Assembly (NCBI GenBank): GCA_963715055.1
Contig: CAVQRB010000003.1
Coordinates: 1 to 64,000 of the forward strand
Reading direction: 5' to 3'
DNA from: CAVQRB01 sp963715055
GTDB lineage: Bacteria > Pseudomonadota > Alphaproteobacteria > Rhodobacterales > Rhodobacteraceae
Length of the DNA stretch: 64,000 nucleotides
Numbering within the stretch: the first letter of the stretch is position 1; every line of letters starts with the position of its first letter. Positions 51,635 through 60,608 of this stretch are shown here, one piece after another. The notes beneath the pieces are model-generated. The model was given only the letters and a program-made list of their open reading frames with translations, was not told the origin of the DNA and did no database searches. A program made the position numbers and the translations under genes.

Positions 51635-51879
51635 GCGACATGACATCTGACATGATGGACACGGTTGATATCGCCGAAGCCCCGAGAGAGGCGCGGCGCA
51701 AGACCGAGAAGACGGAATTCATGGTCTACTTCGCGATCATCTTCCTTGCGACGCTCCCGCTGGCGACGCTGACCTGGATGCTTTCGGCGATCCGCAGCCG
51801 CAGCTTCACCGACAAGGGCCCGATGGCCCGCGCCTGGAGCCAGGCCCGGATCATCACGCCGATGATCTTCTCGGCCTGA
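51631..51879 (+). CDS. pufQ: PufQ
   Basis: PufQ promotes bacteriochlorophyll formation and precedes pufBA. The 82-aa protein has one membrane helix (EFMVYFAIIFLATLPLATLT) preceded by an acidic N-terminus. ATGA overlap with bchZ. The next 192 nt carry hairpins before pufB. Confidence 0.88.
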   Translation: MSDMTSDMMDTVDIAEAPREARRKTEKTEFMVYFAIIFLATLPLATLTWMLSAIRSRSFTDKGPMARAWSQARIITPMIFSA

Positions 51880-52003
51880 ACATGAACCATCTCACGCATA
51901 TCCGGGCTGGCAAGGCCCCCTGCGTGACCCGACATCTCGGCTTTCGTGCGCCTGTCGAGAAACGAGACTGGGGGAACGGAAACGGACCTTCAGAGACCCT
52001 GAG

Positions 52004-52043
52004 GGGGGTCACCCCCAAAGGACCCGGCCGCGGGGAACGCGGC
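52004..52043 (+). promoter_or_regulatory. hairpins in the pufQ-pufB gap
   Basis: Two stems lie ahead of pufB: GGGGG/CCCCC (52004-52016, 3-nt loop) and GCCGCG/CGCGGC (52027-52043). In Rhodobacter, leader hairpins here stabilise pufBA mRNA; the same is inferred. Confidence 0.6.
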
Positions 52044-52071
52044 GTCAGCATAACGTTCCGGAGGAATTTTT

Positions 52072-52221
52072 ATGGCTGATAATACTAACCTGTCCTTCAC
52101 AGGACTTACCGACGAACAGGCGCAAGAATTGCACTCTGTCTATCTGAGCGGGCTCTATCTGTTTTCAGCAGTAGCGGTCGTGGCTCACCTGGCAGTGTTC
52201 ATCTGGCGTCCTTGGTTCTGA
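52072..52221 (+). CDS. pufB: light-harvesting 1 beta subunit
   Basis: LH1 beta polypeptide, 49 aa. The sequence ADNTNLSFTGLTDEQAQELH leads into a single membrane helix with the bacteriochlorophyll-binding His in VVAHLAVFIWRPWF. Strong GGAGG before ATG 52072. Too short for routine gene callers; pufA follows 13 nt later. Confidence 0.96.
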   Translation: MADNTNLSFTGLTDEQAQELHSVYLSGLYLFSAVAVVAHLAVFIWRPWF

Positions 52222-52234
52222 AGGGGAATAGAAA

Positions 52235-52399
52235 ATGGAAAAGTTCTACAAGATCTGGCTCATCTTCGACCCCCGCCGCGTGTTTGTTGCACAAGGCGTG
52301 TTCCTCTTTCTGCTGGCAGCGATGATTCACCTCGTCCTGCTGAGCACAGATCACTTCAACTGGTTCGAACTGGCGGCTCAGAAAGCTGCCGGCGGCTGA
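52235..52399 (+). CDS. pufA: light-harvesting 1 alpha subunit
   Basis: LH1 alpha polypeptide, 54 aa. MEKFYKIWLIFDPRRVFVAQ precedes the membrane helix, with the pigment-binding His in AAMIHLVLLST and a C-terminal NWFELAAQKAAGG. Ribosome site AAGGGGA. With PufB it forms the ring around the reaction centre. Confidence 0.96.
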   Translation: MEKFYKIWLIFDPRRVFVAQGVFLFLLAAMIHLVLLSTDHFNWFELAAQKAAGG

Positions 52400-52423
52400 A
52401 CTGGTCGGTGAATGAAAACAGCT

Positions 52424-52451
52424 GCGGGCGGTCAAGTTGTGCGCCGCCCGC
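52424..52451 (+). promoter_or_regulatory. pufA-pufL intercistronic hairpin
   Basis: GCGGGCGG/CCGCCCGC, 8-bp perfect stem with 12-nt loop. In Rhodobacter a stem here blocks 3' decay so that pufBA mRNA outlives pufLM, giving LH1 excess; the position is the same. The rest of the 190-nt gap shows nothing else. Confidence 0.75.
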
Positions 52452-52589
52452 CCGCGGCAAACCAAATTGAACAATAATTGACGGCCTCCGCCTACCGGCA
52501 GGACGACCGCCCCGGATCCGCGCATCTCGCGCCCGGGCAGGTTGCCGCACAAGGGATATGGCGTGCCGCATATACGCGGAGAAATGAAG

Positions 52590-53438
52590 ATGGCGCTGCT
52601 CAGCTTCGAAAGAAAATATCGCGTCCGCGGAGGGACGCTGATCGGAGGCGATCTGTTCGACTTCTGGGTGGGGCCTTTCTACGTAGGCTTTTTCGGGGTC
52701 ACGACAGCCTTCTTTGCCCTGTTGGGGACTGTATTGATCTTCTGGGGCGCAAGCCAGCAGGGGACCTTCAACCCCTGGCTCATCAATATCGCGCCGCCCG
52801 ATCTCAGTTACGGGCTGGGGCTGGCGCCGCTGCTGGAAGGCGGGCTCTGGCAGATCATCACGATCTGCGCGACGGGTGCCTTCATAAGCTGGGCGCTGCG
52901 CGAGGTTGAAATCTGCCGCAAACTCGGCATGGGGTACCATGTGCCGGTCGGCTTCGCTTTCGCGATCTTCGCCTATGTGACGCTGGTGATCTTCCGACCG
53001 CTGCTGATGGGCGCCTGGGGTCACGGCTTTCCCTACGGCATCTTCAGCCACCTCGATTGGGTCAGCAACACCGGTTACGCCTATCTGCACTTCCACTACA
53101 ACCCGGCCCACATGCTGGCGGTGACGCTCTTCTTCACCACGACACTGGCGCTGGCGCTGCATGGCGGCCTGATCCTGTCGGCGGCCAACCCCGAGAAGGG
53201 CGAAGAAGCCAAGACCCCAGATCATGAAGATACCTTCTTTCGGGACTTCATCGGCTATTCGGTCGGGACCCTGGGCATTCACCGCCTGGGCTATCTTCTG
53301 GCGATCAACGCGGGCTTCTGGTCTGCGATCTGCATCATCATCTCCGGTCCGGTCTGGACCTCGGGCTGGCCCGAGTGGTGGAACTGGTGGCTCGATCTGC
53401 CGATCTGGGGCCAACCCATAGCAATGGGAGGTATGTAA
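52590..53438 (+). CDS. pufL: photosynthetic reaction centre subunit L
   Basis: PufL binds half of the special pair, QB and the iron. ATG 52590 (MALLSFERKYRVRGG) gives 282 aa, the normal length. Five membrane helices are present. Pigment and iron His ligands lie in IFSHLDWVS, HFHYNPAHMLA and LGIHRLGYLL. An upstream frame extension lacks homology to PufL. Confidence 0.98.
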   Translation: MALLSFERKYRVRGGTLIGGDLFDFWVGPFYVGFFGVTTAFFALLGTVLIFWGASQQGTFNPWLINIAPPDLSYGLGLAPLLEGGLWQIITICATGAFISWALREVEICRKLGMGYHVPVGFAFAIFAYVTLVIFRPLLMGAWGHGFPYGIFSHLDWVSNTGYAYLHFHYNPAHMLAVTLFFTTTLALALHGGLILSAANPEKGEEAKTPDHEDTFFRDFIGYSVGTLGIHRLGYLLAINAGFWSAICIIISGPVWTSGWPEWWNWWLDLPIWGQPIAMGGM

Positions 53439-53439
53439 C

Positions 53440-54429
53440 ATGCCCGAGTATCAGAACATCTTCACGCAGGTCCAGGTCCAGGGCAAACCCGAATGGGGCA
53501 TGGACGACGCTGGCAACAACATGATGGAAGAGCGGGTCGGAAAACCCTTCTTCAGCACGCTGGCCGGGCTCTTCGGTAACGGTCAGATCGGTCCCTACTA
53601 CTGGGGATGGACGACGACCGTGGCCTTCGGTTCGGGGCTCGCCTGGTTCTTCATCGTCGGCATGAACATGCTGGCGCAGGTCGGCTATTCCATCCCGCAG
53701 TTCATCCGGCAGCTGTTCTGGCTGGCGCTCGAGCCGCCGGGGCCGCAGTACGGCCTGTCGGTGCCACCGCTCGACGAAGGCGGCTGGTACCTGATCGCGA
53801 GCTTCTTTTTGCTGGTCTCGGTGATGACCTGGTTGCTCAGGGCCTATCTGCTCGCCGAACAGCACAAGATGGGCAAGCACATCTTCTGGGGCTTTGCCGC
53901 GGCAGTCTGGCTCTTCCTCGTGCTCGGTCTCTTCCGTCCGATCCTGATGGGATCCTGGTCGGAGGCAGTACCCTACGGCATCTTCCCGCACCTCGACTGG
54001 ACCACGGCCTTCTCGATCCGCTACGGGAACCTCTACTACAATCCCTTCCACTGTCTTTCGATCGTGTTCCTCTACGGCTCGGTGCTGCTCTTCTGCATGC
54101 ACGGCGGCACCATCCTGGCGGTCACCCGCTACGGCGGCGACCGCGAGCTCGAGCAGATCTACGACCGGGGTACGGCTACGGAACGCGCCGCTCTCTTCTG
54201 GCGCTGGACCATGGGGTTCAACGCCACGATGGAAGGCATCCACCGCTGGGCCTGGTGGTTCGCGGTCCTGACCCCGATCACCGGCGGCATCGGGATCCTG
54301 CTCACCGGCACGGTCGTCGACAACTGGTTCATCTGGGCGCAGGAACACAACTTTGCCCCGATGTATGACGGCTCCTACGGCTACGCCGATTACGGCTCCT
54401 ACGAAGCCTTTATCGGGAAGGAGAACTGA
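53440..54429 (+). CDS. pufM: photosynthetic reaction centre subunit M
   Basis: PufM binds the other half of the special pair, QA and the non-heme iron. The 329-aa protein has five membrane helices; ligand His are in YYNPFHCLSIVFL, LFCMHGGTILAV and MEGIHRWAWWF, and the iron-binding Glu in ATERAALFWRW. It begins 1 nt after pufL; pufC follows 2 nt later. No pufX lies between. Confidence 0.98.
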   Translation: MPEYQNIFTQVQVQGKPEWGMDDAGNNMMEERVGKPFFSTLAGLFGNGQIGPYYWGWTTTVAFGSGLAWFFIVGMNMLAQVGYSIPQFIRQLFWLALEPPGPQYGLSVPPLDEGGWYLIASFFLLVSVMTWLLRAYLLAEQHKMGKHIFWGFAAAVWLFLVLGLFRPILMGSWSEAVPYGIFPHLDWTTAFSIRYGNLYYNPFHCLSIVFLYGSVLLFCMHGGTILAVTRYGGDRELEQIYDRGTATERAALFWRWTMGFNATMEGIHRWAWWFAVLTPITGGIGILLTGTVVDNWFIWAQEHNFAPMYDGSYGYADYGSYEAFIGKEN

Positions 54430-54431
54430 TC

Positions 54432-55548
54432 ATGATCCCCAACTGGTTTGGAAAATGGAACAAGGAAAACCCGACCAACGTGTTTGGTCCGGCGATCCTG
54501 GTCGGTGTGTTGGGCGGGGCGATCTTTCTCGCCGCCCTGATCGTGACCTGGGGCAACCCGGCGCAGACGGCCAGTCTGCAAACCGGGCCGCGGGGCACGG
54601 GCATGTCGGTACCGGAGTTCAACGCGATGCGCCTGTCTCCGGATCCGACGATCGAGGCCATGTACACCGAGGAGCCCTATATCCCTGATGGAAGCGAGCC
54701 GCTCGCCAAGGACATCTACAAGAACGTCCAGGCGCTTGGAAACGTCACGGAGGACAACTTCAACCGGGTCATGAACGCCATGACGCAATGGGTAGCGCCC
54801 GAGCAGGGCTGCGCCTACTGCCACGGTGATGGCGATCTGGAGACCTATGGCGAGGACAACCTCTACACCAAGGTGGTCTCGCGCCGGATGATCCAGATGA
54901 CCCAGAACATCAACGAGAACTGGGACGGCCACGTGAATGCCAATGCGGAAGTGGGGGTCACCTGTTACACCTGCCACCGCGGACAGAACGTACCGAGCGA
55001 AATCTGGTTCAATGTCACGCCAGTGACCGAGGCGACATCGGGCTGGGCGTCGGTGCAGAACCGGGCGACCAGGATCAGCCAGTCCACTTCATTGCCCTCC
55101 AATGCGCTCGAGGTCTACCTGACCGAGGACGTACCGGTGAATGTTCATGATTTGGAAAGCCGCGTCGCGGGTGTTCCGAACGACGAGGAAGTCGCCTCGA
55201 TCCAGAAGACCGAGATGACCTATTCGCTGATGAACTACTTCTCGAACAGCCTCGGGGTGAACTGCGTCTTCTGTCACAACAGCCGGGCCTTCTACGACCC
55301 CGGCCAGGTCACGCCGCAATGGGCAACCGCGCTGCTGGGCCGCCAGATGGTGATCGAGATGAACCAGGAATACCTGATCCCGCTTCAGGACACCTATCCG
55401 GCGGATACGGCTCGGCCCGCTTCATGCGGACGCGCCGAAGGCCGCCTGCAAGACCTGTCACAAGGGCTACCAGCAACCGCTGCAAGGCACCAATGTGATT
55501 GCCGACTGGCCCGAGCTCGCGACAAGCGAAACGCCGGTCTACGAATGA
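54432..55548 (+). CDS. pufC: reaction-centre tetraheme cytochrome c subunit, C-terminus frameshifted
   Basis: PufC reduces the photo-oxidised special pair from the periplasmic side. An N-terminal anchor (FGPAILVGVLGGAIFLAALI) without lipobox Cys is followed by heme motifs CAYCH, CYTCH and CVFCH. Near 55401-55407 one base is extra (reading GCG GAT ACG GCT). Without the A at about 55407 the frame continues RLGPLHADAPKAACKTCHKG, restoring the fourth heme and a stop at 55546-55548, 371 aa in all. As written, translation runs to 55778 with three hemes only. Confidence 0.88.
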
Positions 55549-55553
55549 GTGGC

Positions 55554-55574
55554 CGGGCGGCCCTGAACCGCCCG
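55554..55574 (+). terminator. hairpin at the end of the puf operon
   Basis: CGGGCGG (55554-55560) and CCGCCCG (55568-55574) form a 7-bp GC-rich stem 6 nt after the pufC stop. There is no T-run, so it may act as an mRNA 3' end stabiliser rather than a full terminator. The remaining 200 nt to dxs hold no clear gene. Confidence 0.6.
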
Positions 55575-55774
55575 ACCGCTTCGCCAGGCGCGAACCAGAG
55601 GCTTCCCTGGTTCGGGCACGGGGTCTCAACACCCTTGTTCCCTTCCTGTTGGCTACAGGAACCTGGCGTCGCAACCGTCTTACCCCGGGTGCGACGCCTT
55701 TTCTTTCCCGAAGGCGGGATCAGAGGTCCGGCAAGAACCTCCCGCGCTTCGGCTCACCTGAGGAGACGTGCGCC

Positions 55775-57721
55775 ATGACCAGACAACCCACCCCAACACT
55801 CGACCGCGTCGCAGGCCCGGCCGACCTGCGCCACATGACGGATCCGGAACTGCGCAGCGTCGCAGATGAGTTGCGCGCCGAGGTCATCGATGCGGTGAGC
55901 CGCACCGGCGGGCATCTCGGCTCCTCTCTCGGTGTCGTCGAACTCAGCGTGGCGATCCACGCGGTTTTCGACACGCCGCGCGACAAGCTGATCTGGGACG
56001 TGGGCCACCAGTGCTACCCGCACAAGATCCTGACCGGACGCCGCGATCGGATGCATACGCTCCGGCAGGGCGGCGGGATCAGTGGCTTCACCAAGCGCAG
56101 CGAAAGCGAGTACGACCCCTTTGGCGCCGCGCATTCCAGTACGTCGATTTCAGCGGCCCTCGGCTTTACCGTGGCGCGCGACATGGGGATGCCCACGGGC
56201 GATGCCATCGCAGTGATCGGGGACGGCTCGATCTCCGCCGGCATGGCCTATGAGGCGCTGAACAACGCGGGCCATGAAAAGCGGCGCATGTTCGTGATCC
56301 TCAACGACAACGAAATGTCGATCGCGCCGCCGGTGGGGGCGATGTCCTCCTACCTGTCCAGCCTCTCGGATCTGACGCGCAAGGGGCCGTTCGGCGGTCT
56401 GGTGGCGCTGGCCGAAGGCATGGAGAAATTCGCGCCCAAGGAAGTGCGCGACGGGGCGCGACGGGCGCGCGAACTGGTCACAGGGCTCGAGAGCCGCGGC
56501 ACTTTCTTCGAGGAGCTTGGCTTCGACTACATCGGCCCCATCGACGGCCACGACATGACCCAGCTACTGAGCGTCCTGCGCGGCGCGCGAGCGCGGTGCA
56601 CGGGCCCGGTGCTGATCCATTGCTGCACAGTCAAGGGCAAGGGCTACGCGCCCGCAGAAGGATCAACCGACAAGTATCACGGCGTTTCCAAATTCGACGT
56701 GGGCAGCGGCGTGCAGGCCAAATCCACGGCCAATGCGCCCTCCTACACGGCGGTTTTCGGCGATGCGCTGACCGAAGAGGCGGCCCGCGATCCCGCCATC
56801 GTCGCCATCACCGCCGCGATGCCGAACGGCACCGGCGTCGATCGCATGGCCAAGCGCTTCCCGGGTCGGGTTTTCGACGTGGGCATCGCGGAGCAACATG
56901 GCGTGACCTTTGCCGCAGGCATGGCGGCGGCGGGACTCAAGCCGTTCTGCGCCATCTATTCGACTTTCCTTCAGCGCGGCTATGACCAGGTGGTGCATGA
57001 CGTGGCGCTGCAGGGCCTGCCGGTGCGTTTCGCTATCGACCGGGCGGGTCTGGTGGGGGCCGACGGGGCGACCCATGCGGGCGCCTTCGACATCGGCTAC
57101 CTCGGTGCGCTGCCGGGCATGGTGGTCATGGCCGCCGCCGATGAGGCGGAACTGAAACACATGGTCGCTACCGCGGCCGCCCATGACAGCGGGCCGATCG
57201 CCTTCCGTTACCCGCGTGGCAACGGCACCGGGGTGGCCTTGCCCGAACGCGGCGAGGTGCTGGAGATCGGCAAGGGCCGGATGATCCGCGAGGGGACGGG
57301 CGACGTGGCCCTGCTGTCCTTCGGTACGCATCTGTCGGAATGCGAAACCGCGGCGACGGTGCTGGCGGCCGAAGGCCTGAGCGTGACCATCGCCGATGCC
57401 CGCTTTGCCAAACCGCTCGACATGGAGCTGATCGCGCGTCTGGTGCAGACACACGGCGCGGTGATCACCGTCGAGCAGGGCGCGGAAGGCGGCTTCGGCG
57501 CCATGGTGCTGCAGGCGATGGCCGGGCAGGGGCTGCTTGATCTGGGCTGCCGGATGCGGACCCTGTGCCTGCCAGACCAATTCATCGATCAGGCAAGCCC
57601 GGATGAGATGTACCGCGATGCAGGCCTTGATGCCGAAGGGATCATCGCAGCGGTGTGTCGAGTGCTTGGGCGTGATCGGAAAGTCGTCGATCTGGCCGCG
57701 GCACGCGGTGGGCGGTCCTGA
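55775..57721 (+). CDS. dxs: 1-deoxy-D-xylulose-5-phosphate synthase
   Basis: Dxs condenses pyruvate and glyceraldehyde-3-phosphate with thiamine diphosphate, the first step of the MEP isoprenoid pathway. The 648-aa protein (start MTRQPTPTLDRVAGPADLRH) shows the TPP motif GDGSISAGMAYEALNNAG and DVGIAEQHGVTFAAGMA. I start at ATG 55775; the frame is open further upstream without homology. It is the usual gene after puf in roseobacters and supplies precursors for pigments. Confidence 0.96.
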   Translation: MTRQPTPTLDRVAGPADLRHMTDPELRSVADELRAEVIDAVSRTGGHLGSSLGVVELSVAIHAVFDTPRDKLIWDVGHQCYPHKILTGRRDRMHTLRQGGGISGFTKRSESEYDPFGAAHSSTSISAALGFTVARDMGMPTGDAIAVIGDGSISAGMAYEALNNAGHEKRRMFVILNDNEMSIAPPVGAMSSYLSSLSDLTRKGPFGGLVALAEGMEKFAPKEVRDGARRARELVTGLESRGTFFEELGFDYIGPIDGHDMTQLLSVLRGARARCTGPVLIHCCTVKGKGYAPAEGSTDKYHGVSKFDVGSGVQAKSTANAPSYTAVFGDALTEEAARDPAIVAITAAMPNGTGVDRMAKRFPGRVFDVGIAEQHGVTFAAGMAAAGLKPFCAIYSTFLQRGYDQVVHDVALQGLPVRFAIDRAGLVGADGATHAGAFDIGYLGALPGMVVMAAADEAELKHMVATAAAHDSGPIAFRYPRGNGTGVALPERGEVLEIGKGRMIREGTGDVALLSFGTHLSECETAATVLAAEGLSVTIADARFAKPLDMELIARLVQTHGAVITVEQGAEGGFGAMVLQAMAGQGLLDLGCRMRTLCLPDQFIDQASPDEMYRDAGLDAEGIIAAVCRVLGRDRKVVDLAAARGGRS

Positions 57722-57765
57722 GATCTTGAGCCTCTGGCGGGGATACTTCTAGCGAGAAGAAACCC
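57721..57765 (+). repeat. GGGATATTT repeat, copy 4 (after dxs), degenerate
   Basis: GCCTCTGGCGGGGATACTTC with AGCGAGAAGAAAC resembles the other copies with several changes. It sits in the 27-nt space between convergent dxs and the TPR gene and runs into the latter's end. Confidence 0.5.
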
Positions 57766-59104
57766 GCGCCGTGGCCTCCCTGGCAAGCGTCGGCAAGCCG
57801 GTGCGCGTGTAGACTTCCGCGAGCATCCGGTTCAGAGGCACCCCGTCCGGATCGAAGGTGCGCCGCAGTTCCAGCACCTGTTGCGCAGCGCTGGCGCGAC
57901 CGCCCTTTATCAAGGCATCAAGGTGGATCTGCTCAAAGAGGTCGCGTTGTGCGTGGCTGCCGCCACAGTCCGCCATGCGCGGCAGAGCGATGGCGAGGTC
58001 GTGGATCGCGCGGTCCCAGTCGCCCGCCGCATGGGCGCGGATGCCACGAGCCGCAGGCAGCGCCACCTCGGACCAGACCGCCCTGTCGAAGGCCGCCTCA
58101 TCCTCGGCCCGGGCTTCGATCCCGGCCAGGAGGTCGTGCGCTTCAGGGCGACCGGTGCGGCAGAGCGCGTAGAGATATTGCAAGGTCAAAAAGGCATTGG
58201 TGGTGTCGGCGCCACGGCGGGCCACGTGGTCTGCGACATCAGCCCATCGGTTGCCCACATCGACACCCGCGAAGTCCATCCGGGCCAGCAGCGAGACCGC
58301 GCCCACCTGGTCCTGCGAGTAGTCCTTCGCAAGACCCCAGACATGGGTGTCATAGGAGCGCCGTACGTCATCGTATCGCCCCATGCTGAGGTAGAAGAGG
58401 GCAAGGTGCCACCAGTTATGGCTGCGCATGAAGGAATTGAGGTCCTGCCAGCTTTCCGCCACGCTTTCGAGATAGGCGGCGCCCTCGGCGATGCGGCCTT
58501 CGGTCAGCATGACATGGGCGAGGGCGTGATGGGCCCAGGGCTCGAGAGCGTCAATGTCAAGCGCACGGCGCGCCGCGTTTTCGGCGTGGCGGAGCAGGTG
58601 GCACTGCTCATAACCGAAGGCGATCATGGCATGGGTATGGGCGATATCGCCCGCGGCTTCTTCAGCCTTGAGCGCGACACGCAGCATCCCCGCCGAATCG
58701 CCGGTGTTGAACAGGTGGTATTGCGCCAGTTTCACAACGACCAGATCGCGCGGGTAGGCATCGATATGCGCCTCGCAGGCTACAATCAGGGCGGGGATGT
58801 CATTCGCGACCCAGCGGGCGACAATTCTTACGATGCTCGCCTCGCGATCGTCTGTTGGTTTTGCGGTTTCGGCCTTGCGGAGGTAGGGACGGGCCTTGGC
58901 CGCAGCGACAGGAGCTTCGAGGAACATCCAGAGCGTGGCGGCGAAGGCGTTGGCAAGGCCGTGACCGGGTGCCTTGTCCGCGGCGGCAAGTATATTGGTG
59001 GCCTTGGGCAGGTAGGCGAGAAAGCCATGGGTGAAATCGTCCACGGCCTGCGCGGTTGCCGCGTCGCAATCGCTGAAGGTGAGGCCGAAGCGATCAGTTC
59101 TCAT
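57749..59104 (-). CDS. tetratricopeptide-repeat protein (TTC38-like)
   Basis: ATG 59104 (MRTDRFGLTFSDCDAATAQA) gives 451 aa of helical repeats; upstream frame lacks homology. Blocks such as RSHNWWHLALFYLSMGRYDD and EPWAHHALAHVMLTEGRIAE recall the TTC38 family of TPR-like proteins. No signal peptide or membrane segment. Function in bacteria is not known. It is convergent with dxs and not obviously part of the photosynthesis cluster. Confidence 0.8.
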   Translation of the reverse strand: MRTDRFGLTFSDCDAATAQAVDDFTHGFLAYLPKATNILAAADKAPGHGLANAFAATLWMFLEAPVAAAKARPYLRKAETAKPTDDREASIVRIVARWVANDIPALIVACEAHIDAYPRDLVVVKLAQYHLFNTGDSAGMLRVALKAEEAAGDIAHTHAMIAFGYEQCHLLRHAENAARRALDIDALEPWAHHALAHVMLTEGRIAEGAAYLESVAESWQDLNSFMRSHNWWHLALFYLSMGRYDDVRRSYDTHVWGLAKDYSQDQVGAVSLLARMDFAGVDVGNRWADVADHVARRGADTTNAFLTLQYLYALCRTGRPEAHDLLAGIEARAEDEAAFDRAVWSEVALPAARGIRAHAAGDWDRAIHDLAIALPRMADCGGSHAQRDLFEQIHLDALIKGGRASAAQQVLELRRTFDPDGVPLNRMLAEVYTRTGLPTLAREATARVSSR

Positions 59105-59157
59105 GTCGTGCCTGGCATGAGGTGTCTGAATGCAATGCGATATCGGGCCGGCGCAGG

Positions 59158-60162
59158 TCAGCCATTGAGCGTGCCCCAGCATGGCAGCAGATCGCCTTGG
59201 GCGGGTCGGGCGGCATGGATGGCCCGGGCGATGGCGCGCGCGAGACACAGGCTCGCGGCATGCCCGATCAGGCCGAGGTTCGGGCCCGGGCCGCCATCGG
59301 TTTGCCCGCCGGTGGAGAGGGCAAATACAAGATCGCCGTCGCTAGGCGTATGGGCAGGCAGGCAGGCGCGCGCGATGCCGTCATGGGCAGCCACGGCCAT
59401 CCGGTGACAGGCGGCCTTGTCGAGGGCCGCATCGGTGGCCACGATGGCGATGGTGGTATTGCCGCGCTCGACCTGGGCGAGGGCCTTGAGGCTGGTGAAA
59501 ACGCGCCCCTGTCCCTGAACGGGGTCCACACCTGCGCCGCCGAATTCGCTATCGACCTCGAAGGCGGCGGCGTGGAAATGCCGGTTGCCGGGAGTGGTCA
59601 CGCTGCCCACCGGATTGGCGGCGACGAGTGCGCCGACCGTCGTGCCGTCTTCGAGCCGGAAGGAAGCAGAGCCGAGGCCGCCCTTCAGCGTGGCAGTCAG
59701 GGCTCCTGTGCCGGCTCCCACCGAGCCGATGGCGAAATAGGTTTGCGCCGCCAGGAAGGCCTTGCGCCCGAGGGCTGGATAGGGGTTCTCGCGCCAGTCC
59801 TTAGCGCCGCCATTCAGAAGATCGAAAAGGATCGCGCCCGGCACGATCGGCACGACTGCGGGACCGACCCGGAAGCCGCGCCCCTCGGTCCGCAAGGCCT
59901 CCACCACGCCGGAGCAGGCGTCAAGACCGAAGGCCGAGCCGCCGGAGAGCACGATGGCGTCGATGGCGGAGACGGTCTTGTCGGGCGCCAGAAGGTCGGT
60001 CTCCCGTGTGCCGGGCGCGCCGCCCATGACATGGACCGAAGCCACAAAGGGCTTGTCCGCCGTCAGCACCGTGCAGCCGGATTTCAAGGCATCGTCCTGC
60101 GCATTGCCGACACGCAGTCCTGCTACATCGGTGATAAGGTTGCGTGGCCCGGGGCTCATCAT
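59158..60162 (-). CDS. P1-family (DmpA-type) aminopeptidase/esterase
   Basis: The 334-aa protein matches the self-cleaving N-terminal-nucleophile peptidases of family P1 (L-aminopeptidase D-esterase, beta-peptidyl aminopeptidase). Landmarks are NLITDVAGLRVGNAQDD, IDAIVLSGGSAFGLDA, a glycine-rich VGAGTGALTATLKGGLG, and GNTTIAIVATDA, where the nucleophile region is expected. No signal peptide. It follows the cupin gene by 6 nt and precedes the TPR gene. Confidence 0.85.
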   Translation of the reverse strand: MMSPGPRNLITDVAGLRVGNAQDDALKSGCTVLTADKPFVASVHVMGGAPGTRETDLLAPDKTVSAIDAIVLSGGSAFGLDACSGVVEALRTEGRGFRVGPAVVPIVPGAILFDLLNGGAKDWRENPYPALGRKAFLAAQTYFAIGSVGAGTGALTATLKGGLGSASFRLEDGTTVGALVAANPVGSVTTPGNRHFHAAAFEVDSEFGGAGVDPVQGQGRVFTSLKALAQVERGNTTIAIVATDAALDKAACHRMAVAAHDGIARACLPAHTPSDGDLVFALSTGGQTDGGPGPNLGLIGHAASLCLARAIARAIHAARPAQGDLLPCWGTLNG

Positions 60163-60168
60163 CGCGGC

Positions 60169-60519
60169 TCAGATCCTCGGCTTGGCGGCGGCTGTGGCCG
60201 GATCGCCAGTGTTAGGCTCGCCCTTGGGCTCGATCAGCAGCACCTTGCATTCGGCTGTGGCGCGCGGGCGGTGGGTAACGCCCTTTGGCACGATGAAAAG
60301 CTCTCCCGCCCGCACAAGGTGGCTGGTGCCTTCAAGATCCATCTGCATCTCGCCTTCGAGTACGAGGAAGAAATCATCCGTGGACTCGTGAAGGTGGAAG
60401 GGGAATGTGCCCTGAAACCGGACCACCATCACATCGTTGTCGTTATAGTCGGCCACCACATGCGGATCCCAGTGGCGGGTAACCTGTTGCAGTTTTTCGG
60501 CGAGGTTCACAGGCTGCAT
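60169..60519 (-). CDS. cupin-domain protein
   Basis: A 116-aa single-domain cupin: metal-binding His/Glu in FPFHLHESTDDFFLVLEGEM and the second motif GELFIVPKGVTHRP. I choose ATG 60519 (MQPVNLAEKLQQV). Small cupins of this type are enzymes or sensors with varied substrates; nothing here narrows it. Six nucleotides separate it from the peptidase gene, so they are probably co-transcribed. Confidence 0.8.
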   Translation of the reverse strand: MQPVNLAEKLQQVTRHWDPHVVADYNDNDVMVVRFQGTFPFHLHESTDDFFLVLEGEMQMDLEGTSHLVRAGELFIVPKGVTHRPRATAECKVLLIEPKGEPNTGDPATAAAKPRI

Positions 60520-60608
60520 CGGCGGTTTCCGGACTGGTGTCTGACATCGCCAGTTGATCGTGCCGCAGGCGGGCTGTCCAGTGCCGAGCCGAAGGATTGC
60601 CCTGGAAT

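Noticed and set aside
54430..54432. Possible pufX between pufM and pufC
   Set aside because: Only 2 nt separate the genes and the following gene is clearly a multiheme cytochrome.
57881..59407. 508-codon plus-strand frame opposite the TPR gene
   Set aside because: Antisense shadow; the TPR protein on the minus strand has real repeat motifs and a family.
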